A DNA stretch of 64,000 bases, taken from contig NW_026516329.1 in the NCBI RefSeq assembly GCF_025602895.1, forward strand, positions 60,582 to 124,581, read 5' to 3'. A program made the position numbers and the translations under genes. The stretch's first letter is position 1. Each line of letters begins with the position of its first letter. The notes below the pieces were generated by a model, which had not been told where the DNA came from, searched no databases, and worked only from the letters and a program-made list of their open reading frames with translations. The DNA is from Polychytrium aggregatum. Taxonomy: Eukaryota > Chytridiomycota > Chytridiomycetes > Polychytriales. Shown piece after piece: positions 1 through 12,888 of this stretch.

Positions 1-1969
1 GCGGATGACCAGACGCTCGGGCGAGTTGGTTGGCAGGCAGCCCAGCTCGCGATACTGGCCCATAAGCCGGCTGATGATCGCGGCGTCGCGAGTTTCGTCT
101 GGTTTCAGAGTCTGCTTCCAGATCTTGTTGAACTGTCTGTGGCCGACGCGGTGGCCGGATGGAAGAACCATCTGGGTCTCGTCCATGATCACGAGCGAAG
201 GGCCGCTGGAGGGAGGGCAATGAGCAGGAAGCAGCGGTCAGACTCGGTGCAGTGGAAGAGTGGTAAATCGATGACATGAACGCCGTGGCTCAATACATGG
301 GCTTTGCTGTTCAGTCACCAACCCACGACTCTCGACCAAGTGACTGTCGTTGGACGAGCAGCCTCGAGCTTTGGATGGTGCCAGGTTCAACCATCGTGCA
401 ACAGAATCCCACAGCGGCCACTCGCGGCACAGTGCAGCACAGCATAGCCTTACCTTCGTGACGATGGTCCATTTCCAGCCTCTGATGCATCTTCCCACTC
501 TCCATCGCCATTGTCCGCATCGGCATCGACAATCTCCTCGTCCTCGTCCTCGTCGACATCTTCCCATGTCGAGCTAAAGTCGTAGAACTCTGCCAGCTCC
601 ATTTCGGCATCGCCTTCATATAGAACCTTGCAGTGGCCCTTGTCGATCTGGAAACAGCCATGCCAATAAAGATGTCAGATTTTGTGCGTAAATTGGCTCC
701 CCGAATGCGTCCATTAGGTCGTGCGATCCATGATCAGCATGTTTGGGTGAGCTTCTGTTTTGCCACGCTGCTAAGCCTTTCAATGATGCATATCCGGCCA
801 CTGCATCCCGCCGATTGGCGAGAACACATCTCCCCTGCAAAACAACACGAATCATAGAACCACCCCAGGATATTCTGTACCCACCATATGCGCGCGCACG
901 GCCTCGAGCGAATGGATGGCACGCCCGGCACCGTTGCAGTACAGGCAGATGTTGCCGACAGAAATCTTTTCGCCCAGATACAGGAGCAGGCCCTTGAGAT
1001 CAGCCAGGTATTCAATGTCCGGGATGAAGAAGCTGTGGGCAGCAGACATGTGCTTGATGTTGGCCTCGAGCGAGCCGGACTTTTTGGTACAGAAGAGGCA
1101 GTCAGTCTCGGTCAGGCGCGGCGCCGATGCAATCTTCTCTTCCCAGAGAGCCTCGGCCTCTTCGGCGGTGGTGGCCGAGGCCAGCTCCAGGCGCCAGTTG
1201 CGCTTGGTGGTCGAGGCCGTGTCCATGCTGTCGTCTGCCGACGAGCTGGATTCGGTCGACGACTGCTCCAGGGCTGGCTGGCCGGCTCGCTTGGCCTCAT
1301 GCTTGGCCGCTAGCTCTTTGTGCTTCTTGGACTGGAGATGGTTCTGGTATGCGTTCTCGGTCTGGAACTCCTTGCGGCAGGGAGCACATTCGGCCGTGAA
1401 TGCAGCCTGGGCTACGTCGGCTTGGTGCTTGGACTGCTGGGCCTCGAGGCGCTTGGCAAACTCTTCGAGAGCCACTGGAGGCAGCTCGGCAACCTTGCGC
1501 TTCAGATTGTAGCGATGCCAGTCGCTATGGTAGTGCTCGCGCTGCTGATCAGCGGAGCGGAAGGCGACCTGACACTGTTATCAAAGCCACCGCCGCCATG
1601 GCAGAAGAGGAGTACGGAGGAGGTGAGAAGATATTACAGCGACAAGGATCGGTGGTGTTGGGACAGAGCGCCTGGCTCACGAAGCGGGTCTATTCGCAGA
1701 CTCCGAGCCCGATCGAGCCATCTTCGAAGCCCCAGAGATGCGGCTACACGACCACATCGCAATCCGTCACCATGGACAACGGAGTGATATGGATTAGGCT
1801 GATGCATATCGATACCTACGGCCAGACAAGTGTAGAGATTTGATCTCGGGGCATGGATGTAGGAGCGGGCCATCGGAGCAGGCGCCTGCATCGTGGGATG
1901 AGAGAGGCCCGAGGAGGTTTCGGAGAACTCGGATGCCGTTTCGGAGTGGATGGATTCGGTTTCGTCCAT
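1..1969 (-). CDS. REI1: REI1/ZNF622 60S ribosome biogenesis factor, 3' end cut by window edge
   Basis: Cytoplasmic pre-60S maturation factor. In this family REI1 helps release and recycle the export factor Arx1 and probes the peptide exit tunnel. I place four exons on the minus strand: 1820-1969, 885-1574, 454-647 and 1-205 (open at the edge), all in phase, giving about 413 residues. Four C2H2-type fingers are visible. The first spans the exon 1/2 junction (C-L-A-C, then the family signature WHRYNLKR). The others begin CAPC, CLFC and CLYC, the last running through RAHM-IDKGHCK across the exon 2/3 junction. An acidic DEDEDEE stretch follows. The segment LPSG-RVGHR, the family's conserved C-terminal block, lies in exon 4. 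The start is the first ATG, 47 codons before the first zinc ligand. The promoter side faces the tRNA cluster. Family assignment is firm; only the C-terminus is missing. Confidence 0.93.
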
Positions 1970-2324
1970 GGTGCTGGGTGATAGCGATGCGACGTTGGGT
2001 TGTGGATGTGTTGTAGATGTGCTGTGGATGTGTTGTAGATGTGCTGAAAGTGCGGCGATCGGAAGCGAGATGCAAGGATTTTATCTGCGGCTGCTTGGGG
2101 GGTGTCGGAGTCCGGCTGGTGTGACGGCAGAAAAAAACGACGCAGCAGAGCCAGGGCGGATCAGCGGCAGGAGGCGACAAAAGGCGTGAATTCCGCCAAT
2201 GGATTTGATTTGATTTGATTTGACTTGGGCTGGCTGGAGTGTGGCTGCGGGCTGGCTTGGTGTGGCGATGCACTCGGTGGCGTGGCATGTGTCAGAATGC
2301 ACAGGCTCGATCCGATGATTGTGA
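1970..2324. other. REI1 upstream spacer
   Basis: Short intergenic region between the REI1 start and the tRNA genes. It contains a small tandem TGATT/GATTT run near 2203-2224 and repeats of a TGTTGTAGATGTGC-like unit near 2003-2045. No coding exon was recognised. Confidence 0.5.
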
Positions 2325-2396
2325 GCCCTTATAGCACAGTGGTAGTGCGTCAGTCTTGTAAACTGAAGGTCCCGTGTTCAATCCACGGTGGGGGCA
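2325..2396 (+). tRNA. tRNA-Thr (anticodon TGT)
   Basis: A 72-nt cloverleaf including the discriminator A. The acceptor GCCCTTA pairs with TGGGGGC, and the anticodon loop CTTGTAA has a 5-bp stem. The T arm carries GTTCAAT. No intron is visible. It lies 9 bp before a second threonine tRNA on the same strand. Confidence 0.93.
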
Positions 2397-2405
2397 CAGC
2401 TTGCT

Positions 2406-2477
2406 GCCTTCTTAGCACAGTGGTAGTGCGTCTGCCTCGTAAGCAGAAGGTCGCGTGTTCGATCCACGCAGGAGGCA
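2406..2477 (+). tRNA. tRNA-Thr (anticodon CGT)
   Basis: A 72-nt cloverleaf. The acceptor GCCTTCT pairs with AGGAGGC with one G-T wobble, the anticodon loop is CTCGTAA, and the T loop is GTTCGAT. It is identical base for base to the copy at 14949-15020 on the other strand. Confidence 0.93.
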
Positions 2478-2679
2478 CTTGAGGTGGTACATTTTGACTC
2501 GAATTTTGCATCGGTTTGCGGATGTTTTCTGCTCGCTGGCTCCTTTGCTTGCGTACTGAGAAAGCGACAAAACCCGAAGAATAGCGTGCGATTTCGATCC
2601 TCAGTCCCCACTCCGGTCGTCGCAGGTTCGGGCGGCTCCGAAGGTCAGCGATGGAAAATCACTGTGAGTCAAAACATTG

Positions 2680-2752
2680 CGAGCGAGACAGGGTTCGAAC
2701 CTGCGACCTTCTGATCCGAAGTCAGACGATCTATCCACTGATCTACACGCCC
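2680..2752 (-). tRNA. tRNA-Arg (anticodon TCG)
   Basis: A 73-nt cloverleaf with anticodon loop CTTCGGA on stem TCTGA/TCAGA, D-arm GATC/GATC, T loop TTCGAAC and discriminator G. The acceptor stem GGGCGTG/CTCGCTC has one T-T mismatch and one G-T pair. An identical gene sits at 36359-36431. Confidence 0.9.
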
Positions 2753-3196
2753 TGGATGAACAGGGCTGCATTTTCTGACAATATGATGTATTGCAGGATC
2801 TCCAACATCCAGTCTCACTCTCGCTGACTGGATGCCTCGGCCGCCTCTCCCCGCCTCGATCTTCCGAGCTGCCCCGCCCGCATTCGGCGACTCTGTCTTT
2901 CAGTAGTGTATCCTCATGAAGCGGCACCACGCCTGCCCGGCCTGGCAAGATCGTATTCAGTCGCCCCTTGTGTACCGGTCCCGACCGCAGCGTTTGCCGG
3001 TTATTCCAAACACCACAGCTCGGATGATGCTCCACACGATGAATGTATTGTGGATATGAGTGTGCTGTGAATGAGGCCACGGAGACCCCCGATGAGGCAT
3101 CGGCCAAATACCGACTGACCATATCTCAGGCAGTGCATCGCACGCTTCGTCTAATGGAAGCAATGCGCCGCTCGGGTTGAGGATCTCTGTCGATGC
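2753..3196. other. Intergenic, nothing recognised
   Basis: Spacer between the tRNA-Arg gene and the 3' end of the MGST3-like gene. Reading frames here are short and show no family motif. It presumably includes the 3' untranslated region of the neighbour. Confidence 0.4.
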
Positions 3197-4492
3197 TTAG
3201 AAGCCAATGGCAAGCTTGGCGCCGCTGTAGAACAAGACGCCGACCATGCCGAGGAAGCCGGGATAAAAGAGCAGAGCGCCCTTGTATCGGCTCTGGGGGC
3301 CGCTCTTCTGGTAGCCATAAGTGTACAGGATGCGGCCAACCTGAATACGCAGAGTCGAGAGGCACAGGGCCAGGCAGTTAGAATCCAGTCGCTGCCCATG
3401 ACTTTTCCACAGACGATGCATCCCAGATCGACTGCCCGCTGTCTTCAGGGCTGGATCGCGCAGACTCAAGATCAACAGTGACTATCGACACATAGGCGGG
3501 CTATCCAGCCTGCCGAGTGCATCCTGTCCATCTGCCCACTTGCCCACCGCTTACCAAGTGGGCTGCACCGAGGGCGGCCTGGAGTCTGGGGTAGAAAACA
3601 CCGCCGACCAGGAGCGAGGTCATGACGATGCCAAAGCTCTCAATGTAGTTCTGTTATGCACATCCGAGACGAGGACGGACAGCGATCAGTAGAATATCTC
3701 GTCAAAGTCATGCATTAACAATGCACCTATATGCTTGTTTGGCTTACGTAGTGAGCTCGCTGGTAGTTGTTAAACTCGGTCCAATCCTTCAGCCTGGTCG
3801 GAAGCAAGAGGCACAGGGTTTGTATCGTTAGTGACGGCAACTCGCTTAGTAGTACCCGCTATCGTCATTGTGCCCCCGGCGTATCTACGGCGCCAGAAGC
3901 CGTGAACTTACTCGAGCTTGTTAGCATAGGGACCGCAGCCCATATCCGGGTACTTTGGAGAAGAAAGGGCGGTGAGATTGGCTGCTGGGGTGCTCGAAAG
4001 GGCAGATCTCGATGGCCAGCATTTGACTGCCCACAGAAATTGCCCTGTGCCGTAGACGCAAAGGCAAAGGCAAAGGCATCGATCCGACTTACGGGGATGT
4101 TGTGCTTGCGGCGCTGGAACCCGACGCTGACACCGGTGGTATAGAGGTTAAAACAGAAGGCTCCAGCAACAAGGATGACCTGGGAGGGGAGGAGGAAGAC
4201 GACGAAGCACCGAGTCAGTGGAAGTGTCTCCTTCGTTCTGCTTGGCTGGAACTGGTCGCAGAGCACGGTGCAAGATTGCTCTGCCGTGATCATGCCGGCC
4301 GCTTGGATCCAGCAGCGGCCTCCTCGCTCGTTGATCGCTGCTCGCGACGGATCTCGCGGCCTCGAGCCTCGATTGCACCGTACTAGCGATCAAGGCATGA
4401 TCGCTTGGTGCCGGGCGGCTTCTGTGCTGCAGCCATGATGCACTCACATATCCATAGTCGGACGAGATGGGAACGTTGGCGATCACGGTCAT
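3197..4492 (-). CDS. MGST3: Microsomal glutathione S-transferase 3-like (MAPEG family)
   Basis: Integral membrane enzyme of the endoplasmic reticulum. Family members conjugate glutathione to lipophilic electrophiles and reduce lipid hydroperoxides. Six exons (4448-4492, 4093-4179, 3912-3952, 3748-3793, 3555-3650, 3197-3340) join in phase to 152 residues, the usual MGST3 length. Visible signatures are YPDMG in exon 3, FNNYQRAHYNYIE (the glutathione-site N-x-x-Q-R-x-H) across exons 4/5, FYPRLQAALG, and VGRILYTYGY in exon 6. Hydrophobic segments correspond to the four expected membrane helices. The start at 4492 gives the expected short N-terminus before a first helix beginning YGYV. Donors are GTAAGT-like and all acceptors end in AG. 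The assignment is secure; substrate preference cannot be read from sequence. Confidence 0.93.
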
Positions 4493-4984
4493 GGCTACGG
4501 CGGTGCGGTGCGGATGTAGATGCAGATGCTGGTTGGGGCGAGGGAGTGTGGGGTCGGGTGCAGGAATCTATATATCCGCGATTCCTGACAAATGTGGGCC
4601 GCGGCTATCCGGAGAATCCAGCCCGCCGCCAACTCAAACAAGGACCCGCCTGCTCTGCATGACCATTTGTGGATCCAAGCGGTATGCCGGATGGCACGTT
4701 GAAGGTGGGACACACCCCACCCCACAATTGGACATATCATCTCCAGCAGCAGGCACCCGGTCGACGTGGCCGAATCATCATCGGTCTTGGCATTCCGGCG
4801 CAGGGCACATCACGGTACCTTTCCGCCGCTCTCATGCAGTGATTGTCGCCTCATGAGCAGGGTACAGGACACACTTGATCGCTGCATTGCATTGGTAGCA
4901 GCAAGCTATCTCATATTGGGTCACGGAGGTCACATCGCCGACATCGCCTCGGCCCTTTGCACCCTCGCCCAGGTACACCTCGCG
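4493..4984. other. Intergenic: MGST3 promoter side and TRAPPC10 3' side
   Basis: No exon recognised. It probably holds the promoter of the MGST3-like gene and the 3' end of the TRAPPC10 gene, both on the minus strand. Confidence 0.4.
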
Positions 4985-7900
4985 CTACGCTGAGGCGGAT
5001 TCCGGCGCTGGACTCATTTCAAGGACCAGCTGCGCGCTCTGTTCTCGTGGGAGGATCATCACTTGCTCGCCCGAGTTGATGTGGATCAGCTGTAGCTTCA
5101 GCGGTTTGCTTTGCATATCCAATTCAGACAGCGACTTGTTCACCAGACGAAAGTTCGGCATCGGCAGCTCGCCCGTCGTCAGTGGAATCAATGCAAATGG
5201 AAGCTTGACTGTCTGCTCGTTTGCCTCGTCGAGGTTCATCTGGACCATAACAATCAAGCACGCAAGCGTGAGGAAGCGGGTGTCGAGGCTTAACGGAGCG
5301 ACGATCGCTCTGAGGTTGCCCGTAGAGTCGTGGTATCAGATCCGCTCGTGGCTCGTGACTCGAGTTCGTACCTGTAGCCGGACCGCATTCACTCGCTTGC
5401 CCGAGAGCATCCAAATGTTGGGATCAAAGAGGGCCTCGATGGTGATATCGAGAAACTCTTCGGTTTCGCTATGATCGCTCTTGCCCCACGCCTTCAACTT
5501 CAGCTCCAGGGTGCACGGGATCGTCTGAGCGACGCTGTATTGGCCGTTGGCACTCTCGGCCCCATGCAGGTGGAGGTGCGACGTAATGATGTTCTGAAAG
5601 CCGCCGGACCAGTAGCAGCGTCAGTTGTGACCTGCATCATTCTTGGCCAGAGGGAGTCCCATGCGCCCCCCCCCTTCTCTCCGGCTTGTGCGGTTGACTG
5701 CGCAACTTACATGACACACAGGAGGTGCAAAGTTGTACACCAGTGTGCGAGGCTTGATTTGGATCGATTCGCGAACCTGGCCAGCAGTTATCTTCTGGAA
5801 CTTCTACGTATGCGATGGATCAATTGAAATGTCAGCGCCATCACCACCATCTCAGATACGCACATCACACCCCTGCCCATCCACCATCCAGTGGACTGCT
5901 CTTCAAAGCACCATCCTTTGCACAGCCCTCGGAAGACAATATTCGCACCACGCAAGCCACCGGAAACAACTGGCGCCACAGGTTAATCGTTGCTGCTGAA
6001 CCATACCCGCCTGGCGGTCAACATCCCAGCGGGGCCGATTCGGCAGCCAGCACTTACTGTTGCAAATCCTTGCAAAAACTTGAGGATTTCGCTGCTGATT
6101 CCCTCGTCGTCCATGTTCACAGAGTCTTGCAGCCAGCCCACAAGAGTGCTGCGATCGCTGCTGTCGTCGGACGAAAACATCCCTGGAAAGACGTCGACTT
6201 CGTTGTAAAGCCCATACGAGTGAAAGTCGATCTGGGTGAAAATATGGTCCTTCAGCAGCTGCGTCAAGAACCCGGTGCACTTGGTCATCTGGTTTGCACG
6301 CAGCTCTTGCTCGAGATGGAACAAAATGAACTGTTCGATCTCTGGGATAGGGATGAAGTTATACAGCGGATCAGCACCGTGGATATAGGCTCACACACCG
6401 GTGGCCCGATAGCAACCGGCTCGTTGGCATATCATCGTAACGCTGTTTGATTCAACCGCCACCTCAACCTGCGATCGCCTACCTTCACGGGTGTAGTAGT
6501 ACTTGAGCGCGAACTGGAGCTTGTCGCCATGTGCCGGTCGCTTGGCGGAAGAATCTACAAAGTAGGACAATGCCACTCGCTCAGCCGACAGACATCTCCA
6601 AGTCCATCACCACCTGCGTCGCCAAGGCATGGCTTGATTGCCCCTCTTCTCGTCTGCCGCACTCGGTGCCGCCTTGGCATGCTCGCTTGACGGATCCTAC
6701 CACTGGTGACATCTATCGGCTCCAAGCGATAGAACAGCGTCATTTTCTGCTGTTCCACCAGAGTCTGCAAGAGCGACAGGTTAGCTTTGCTATCTCGGCG
6801 ACGTCTAGAGGTTGTTACCTCGCCGCACTGATTGCTGGCTCGCTGCAGCGCCGCGAGTCAGGATGCAGCATAGTAGCACTGCCAACACCAACATACCGTC
6901 GACGCCAAGGGATACTCGGTACACTTGTAGTGTCGTGGGACCGATATAGTTGTGTCGGTGATTCGAATGGGAACCGAATCCAGTCCGATCAACTGCACTT
7001 GTGCAAAGAGGCTACAGTTCATATGGGCATGGGTCAGCGGCATTAACATTGCATTGGTCTTGCTTGGTCGCTGATAGATGCACACGCGCCGGGCCACCAA
7101 GGCAGCTCGACTGCGGCTGTGACCACAGTAGTGGCATACCTGTCCGAGGCAAAGTTGAAACTACTCGAAAAGCCCACCGGCGGGAGAATCTTGACCTTTT
7201 CTGTCATGCAGTAGACGCGCTTGGAGCCATCTGCGAGGCTGTACGGCAGTGTGACTTTGATCTTTGGTAGATGGCGTTGACGCATGTTAGCGTTTATGCC
7301 ATCGTCACTCTATTGCCTCAGCAGAACCATCATAGGTACGGCGGTGTCGGCAAACTCGGCTCCAGATCACAGCCCGCGGTCATGGCATACATAATAGTCT
7401 TCCTGGCCGGCCTTGTCCGGCGGCAGAGTATAGGGAATCGAGAATTCGATCAGGGAGTTTGCCGGACTTTTGGGCAAGCTGATCCTGTTGTCCCCAACGA
7501 TTTCAGAGGGCCGCTCTCGAGGGACATCGTCTTGTGATGTGAGGGCGATCATCAGATTAATGATCCATACAGCAGGGGCATCGCGGTCGCGGCAGGGGGT
7601 TCAAGGGCAAGGGTTCCTTGGATGCATGTGGGCCACGATCAATATCCATAGCAGAGAGCACGCACCGGCATTGAGGCACGACGATACGCGGAAGACGGAT
7701 GCCTTGCTATAGTGTAGGATCATGCCGTTGATTGATGCAAGCAGCAGCTCGCCATGTTCGATGGCGTTGGAGTTGGTGAGGATTCGCATCGTCAGCGAGC
7801 TCGCAAGTTCTCCGTAGACCACTGCGTGGTATGGATATGTAGAGGAGGCATCAGTGAGTTGCGGATATTTCTAATCATTCCGAGTCAGTGAGCTGGATTG

Positions 7901-10900
7901 AATTGAAGCGGATTCCAAACCAGCCCAAGCCTTGCAGTCTGCGTGCTGAATCCATCGCTTTATGATTCACGATCTCTGCCTGCGCACAGCCAGTTTGTGG
8001 GCTACTGTTGCTGGTGTGCTCGGGTCTGCCGCTTTACCTTGGTCCGGGATCGAGATGTTGACTTTGATCGAGCCGTGATTCTCGTAGATTCGGAACGTTT
8101 GTTTCTTCTTCGAGAGCTTGCTGGTGTTATATCGGAACTGAAGCTTGCCGATCGCGAGCACGATGGCCGAGACCGTGAAGAGGCCCGGGAGAATGACTGT
8201 CTACAGCACATGCGGGGAGGTGTTGCGATGAGCTGTCATCCAAGGTGGGCACCGCTATCACGATTGCTGCTGGCTAATAACGCCCGGATGCGATCCCAGC
8301 ACTTTCTAACTGTACGCGTAGCGTCGTCTGCTCTGGCCAGCCATACCTCGTTCGTGAGCTTGACCTCGTTCGAGCCGGGCTCTAAGCTAACATCGCTGGC
8401 TCCGCAGAGCATCTGGGCCCCTTCGGGACCATCAAGGATGACTTTGACGGACGACAGGCAAATGTCCTGGCAGCAACGATTTCCGCGGGAACCGTGTCAG
8501 ATGGAGGGTGTGGCACACAACACTGGCTTGGATGGTGGACAGTCACATTTCACGCTCCGATGCACACAAATGCATTCCCACCTTGATCAGTCGACTGTGA
8601 ATCCGAACGGTTGCGCTGATTTTGTCTTCCTCATGAAGCTCTTGCACCAGGGAGAGCACTGCAGGCTCAAACACGATGCTGTCGTCGCACACCAGCCCTG
8701 CATTGATGCAAGGGAGTAGACAAGGCGATGGTGAGGGCGATGGCAAGGCGAGGGCGAGATAGGCACACGGGCATCGACGCTATCTATCTAGATTGACGCA
8801 ATTGGTCTCACTGCAGCATGGATACATTCAAGTGTCTTACCAGTCTCCATTACCCCGGCCGTCTGCTGGATTGCGTCGATGCATGCATTGATATCTGCTG
8901 GCTGGAGGCCCGACATCAACACAAGCGACCGAGATGACTGCGACCGAATGAGCTGCCTCTTGCCACCACTCCGCAAAACATGGCTCGTGCGCTCGAGCTC
9001 GCTGTTGACGGTAATCAAGTGTATGCATGAGTTGACAAAGTCCGTCAACCTGCCGAGTTTCTTTTGGCACACCGAGAGCTTCTCGACGATCATAGTGTGG
9101 ATGGTGTTCCACTCGTGTCCTTTGAAGTACGCTGCGAGCGGGACGAGGATGTTGATGGCGTCCTGGAAACGTCCGCGTGTGCTGGAAGGGCCGTTGATGT
9201 GGCATGGACAAGATAGGTCGCCAATGGTTGTCCAGGGTTAGTCGATCGTCGTTGATCGCCAGGAGCGAGGCAGTCCTCACGGTGTGGGCGCCGCGATCAG
9301 AGGTAGTTTCGGAGGCCAGAACGCCGCAAAAGCTCCAGCCAATCCTCATACCAAACTCACTGCACTGAATAGGGCACCACAGTAGCGCTTACAAGAGGAG
9401 GAGTGCAATGTCGCACTTGAGCATATTTACGGTGCGGGCCCGTGTGGTGAGCTCAAAGCTAGTAATAGCACGACCTGTGATTCGCTGGATATACCGCGAA
9501 TTAAAGGCAGTTTGTCAGTCAATTGCGTGGCTCTCACGAAACGCTGTCTGCTGGAGCCCATCGGGAAGCTTATTTGTCGAATATTGCAAGCGGGGTGTGG
9601 GGGAGGTTGCTGCTGTCTCTTGCTGAACTTTCAGAATGCGCCGTACGGCCAGGACACAAGTCCAACGATTGCGCAATGGATATCGTACCGCGTATAGCTC
9701 ATCAAAGTGCGACGTGGACATCAAGGCGTTCTTGAGCTCTTGGTTAGTCAGGTACGCGACCTCATCGAGATGCAAAGTGTGGCTGTTGGCATCGATCTCC
9801 TCGGGATCCAGATCATAGAACGGAACATAAGCCTCCGAACTCTCGGTTGGCTTGCTGGGCGTGGTCGTGTGGATGATCGAAAGATACTGGCCGGTGCGGG
9901 CGCCAAGGCGGTCGAGCTGTCGAGGCCAACCATGGTGTGAGATCCTGGGATGCAGTTCGCGCGGTGGATAGCTCTGGTGTCTCGGTCGACACGCTCCTAC
10001 CTGAAGTCGGGCTTGCATGAGGAGCTCCCCCTTGTATGCCTCGTAGATTGCGACCACTTCGGGACTGTGGCTTGACACGGCGACCAGTTCCTGGCAGTGC
10101 ATAATCACGTTCAAGCAGGCCGAGTAAATCCAGCACTCGCAAAAGTTGGGTACGAGCGCCACCTGAGGAGCAGTCCGGCAAGTCAAGGAGGGATACAGTT
10201 GAAGTATCAGCAGGAGGTGAGTTAACTGCGAATAGCTTTGATCTGATCAAGAGCAGCGGAGCTGAGGGCGCTGAGGGCGCTGAGGGATCATGTGGATGTA
10301 TCGGGACATTCAATTTGACTTTAACGGCGCGAGACATGGCGGCAAGGATACGGATTGCAACCGGAGAATGCTGGATACTGGAAGGCCGGCACTGGTGAGG
10401 CGCTGTACGCGGCCGACTGCCGGCGATCCCGCATCAGCCTGTCCCACAATCTGACCTTGTAGTCTTCAAGGGTCCGCCCAAAGACGGCGATGAAGATGTT
10501 TGATCGTCGACAGATCTCTACGGGCATGTTCATGCGGAAGAGGATCTGGCATTGTCGCGCAAACATGTAGATGCGAAAGTCAAAGATCGAGATGGTCGTC
10601 TGGCTGATCATATCGCGGTAGGGCTTCTGCTTCAGATTCAAAATGTCCCCGCTATCGTCTCCGGGGTCGGTGCCGCCGAACTTTTTGATCCACGGAACGC
10701 CTTGCTCTGGAAAACGAGCAAAGTGGAACGAGCGGTCAGCGAGTCGCCTTGGAAAGCAAGGCCCAAGGTTCTATCCAGACAGCAGTAGAATCCGCGACGC
10801 ATGCTCATGAAAGTGGCCCCTTCTTCGGAGCCAAAGCGGGCCAGTTGGCGATCGGAAGGCTCGGAACTCCAGAGCCTTCCGATCACGGGGAGGCGTACCT

Positions 10901-12484
10901 GCCATGGTTTGGAAAAACGAGGCCTCCAGCTCGTCATAAACGAGCAAGGCTTCGCCCAGCAGATTCATGAGCTCAAAGATATATGCCAGCGCTTCCTACA
11001 AGAGGGGGCAGGCGGAGAGAGAACAACTTTAGTATCGGCGACAGCGGCGACGATATCCCCTATTTGCAGCTGTTGCATGGCTAGTGACTTGGCTTGCGAG
11101 AGATGCCATGAGTTCTTCGAACACCAAACTGAGGGATACACCTTACCTTCATGATAAAGTATTGACAAAAGTTCCAGCCCGGCATAAGTCGCTGCGAGTC
11201 CAGGCGTCGAGTATCCTCCTCGAACTGCAGAATCTGCTGGTTGAAGCTTGTGACGAGTGCCTCCTTTAGTTTGGCAATAAACTCGATCCAGGATTCTTGG
11301 GAATCGGTGCTGCCGAGCTTGAGCTGGACAAATCTGAGGCGGGGAGAGACAGTATCGAGGCCAGAGGGAGATGGTGATGTCAACCACGAGCTCGGGAGTC
11401 GGGGCTCCTGGGTCGATGTGATGTGGAGTCGTCCATTGAATGGTAGCCGAGGGAAAGGTGAGGAGATGCGCTGGTCCAGCGCTCCCCCAGGAGGTATCTG
11501 CTGCACACCCTCTTGATTTTGCAGATCGCGGCCTGACCTGTCTTTCTTGCCCATACTGAAATCGGATTTTATCTTTTCAAACACATTTCCGCCACCCAGG
11601 AATCTTGGGGTCTGGATCTTCTTCCCATCGGCCGGGACCACGTTCACAATCAGCCATTCCTGGCTCTTCTTGTTGGCGATGACGTTCAGCCAGTCCTGGA
11701 TCTGCTTGCGCACCTGGTTCTTGTAGAGATCCATATCCTGGACCATAGGGACAAATGAACCGCAGAGACCAGGATCCGAAGATATTGGGGCAGGGAAGGG
11801 ACGGACGATCGTACGGGATCGTTTAGTCGCAGGATGGAGTCAAGAAACCGGCACGGGCACACCATCAAAGCCTTCGTTCGGTGCATCGAAAAAACGAGGT
11901 AACATGATTAAATAGCGATGGTGTTTGTCTGATAAAGAGACACTCACCTCGCAGTTTACGAGGAAAAGATGCACAAAAAACGGGTTTTGGACGGAGCCGT
12001 TCGGCGCCTGGCGAGGGAAAATGTCGGCCGAGAACCGCTTGAACTCGACATCAAGGGCCTCGATGGTCCTGAAGATCGTTCGAGACTTGTCCATGGGATT
12101 CTGCCAGGTGATGTTGCGCAGCGGCATGCGACTGGAGATCTCGTCGGCCATCTGGCTCCAGAGCTTGCCTTCGTCGGCATCTACGATGATGTCCCCAATG
12201 GGGAGCCGCGATGGGGAAGGAGTTCAGGGCCCAGACGGCCAGATGGAAAGAAAGGGGTCAGCGAGTCAGCATTGCTTTTGGGTTGATGGAAACCTTTCTG
12301 AGCCGCCCTTAAGATCCTTATTTCTGCATGGGTTGGACGGACGGCAATCGACAGAGGCAGGTTTGTCGATGCAACTATCGGCCCTATAGCGCATCGAGGG
12401 CGTCAGACAGCCAGGAGGCGGGATGCGAAACGCTTCCAGAAGACAACACATACAGGTGACGATGACCCTCCGACTCTCTGTCAT
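4985..12484 (-). CDS. TRAPPC10: TRAPPC10/Trs130, TRAPP II tethering complex subunit
   Basis: Subunit specific to the TRAPP II complex, which acts at late Golgi as exchange factor for Rab11/Ypt31-type GTPases. I resolve 23 exons: 12454-12484, 11948-12180, 11538-11737, 11147-11333, 10899-10995, 10456-10706, 10001-10162, 9689-9916, 9393-9484, 8841-9181, 8582-8697, 8347-8466, 8038-8200, 7666-7821, 7391-7530, 7140-7261, 6897-7011, 6701-6764, 6483-6554, 6058-6389, 5711-5794, 5372-5593 and 4985-5239. They stay in phase and sum to 1260 residues, essentially the human length. Recognisable blocks are the N-terminal IVTYADEGKLW and PGWNFCQYF, the central YDELEASFF and LSVCQKKLG, and the C-terminal ELPMPNFRLV followed by GEQVMILP. 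The 31-bp first exon was chosen because it supplies an ATG, a GTATGT donor and the conserved IVT. Exon 14's acceptor is the least certain. Confidence 0.9.
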
Positions 12485-12888
12485 TTCGTGTGGTAGGGTC
12501 GACGTGCAGGCTCGATTGAAGTCTTGCTCGGAGGGAGCGACAAGGACTGTTTGGCTGCCGCAAGGGGGCGATGGATAGCCAGGTGAGATGAAAGGGCAAG
12601 GGAGATGCACTATGAAAAAAGTTCTTGTTAAAAACATGAGCGAGAACGAAAAAACGCGCTCTCGGAGCCACCTCGGTCGGCGAGAAGAGCAGTCTCTGGC
12701 GAGAGACCCCCGAGGGAAGGCGAGAAGCCTCTCGCCGTCACACACACACACACTTTGCACAAGGGAGTCAACCACCTCCCATCGACCATCCCAAGAGGGA
12801 TGGCAACCCCGAAGTGGACTGCCCAGAATATGGGCGACCCGGCATCCACTGTCGACATACTCAAGGAACAGTGCGATATACTTACAGT
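12485..12888. other. Spacer between Fanzor-like 3' end and TRAPPC10 start
   Basis: Contains a (CA)n run near 12740-12752 and the probable TRAPPC10 promoter. Guide (omega) RNAs of TnpB/Fanzor elements overlap or follow the 3' end of the nuclease ORF, so this would be the place to look for one. I saw no convincing conserved element. Confidence 0.4.
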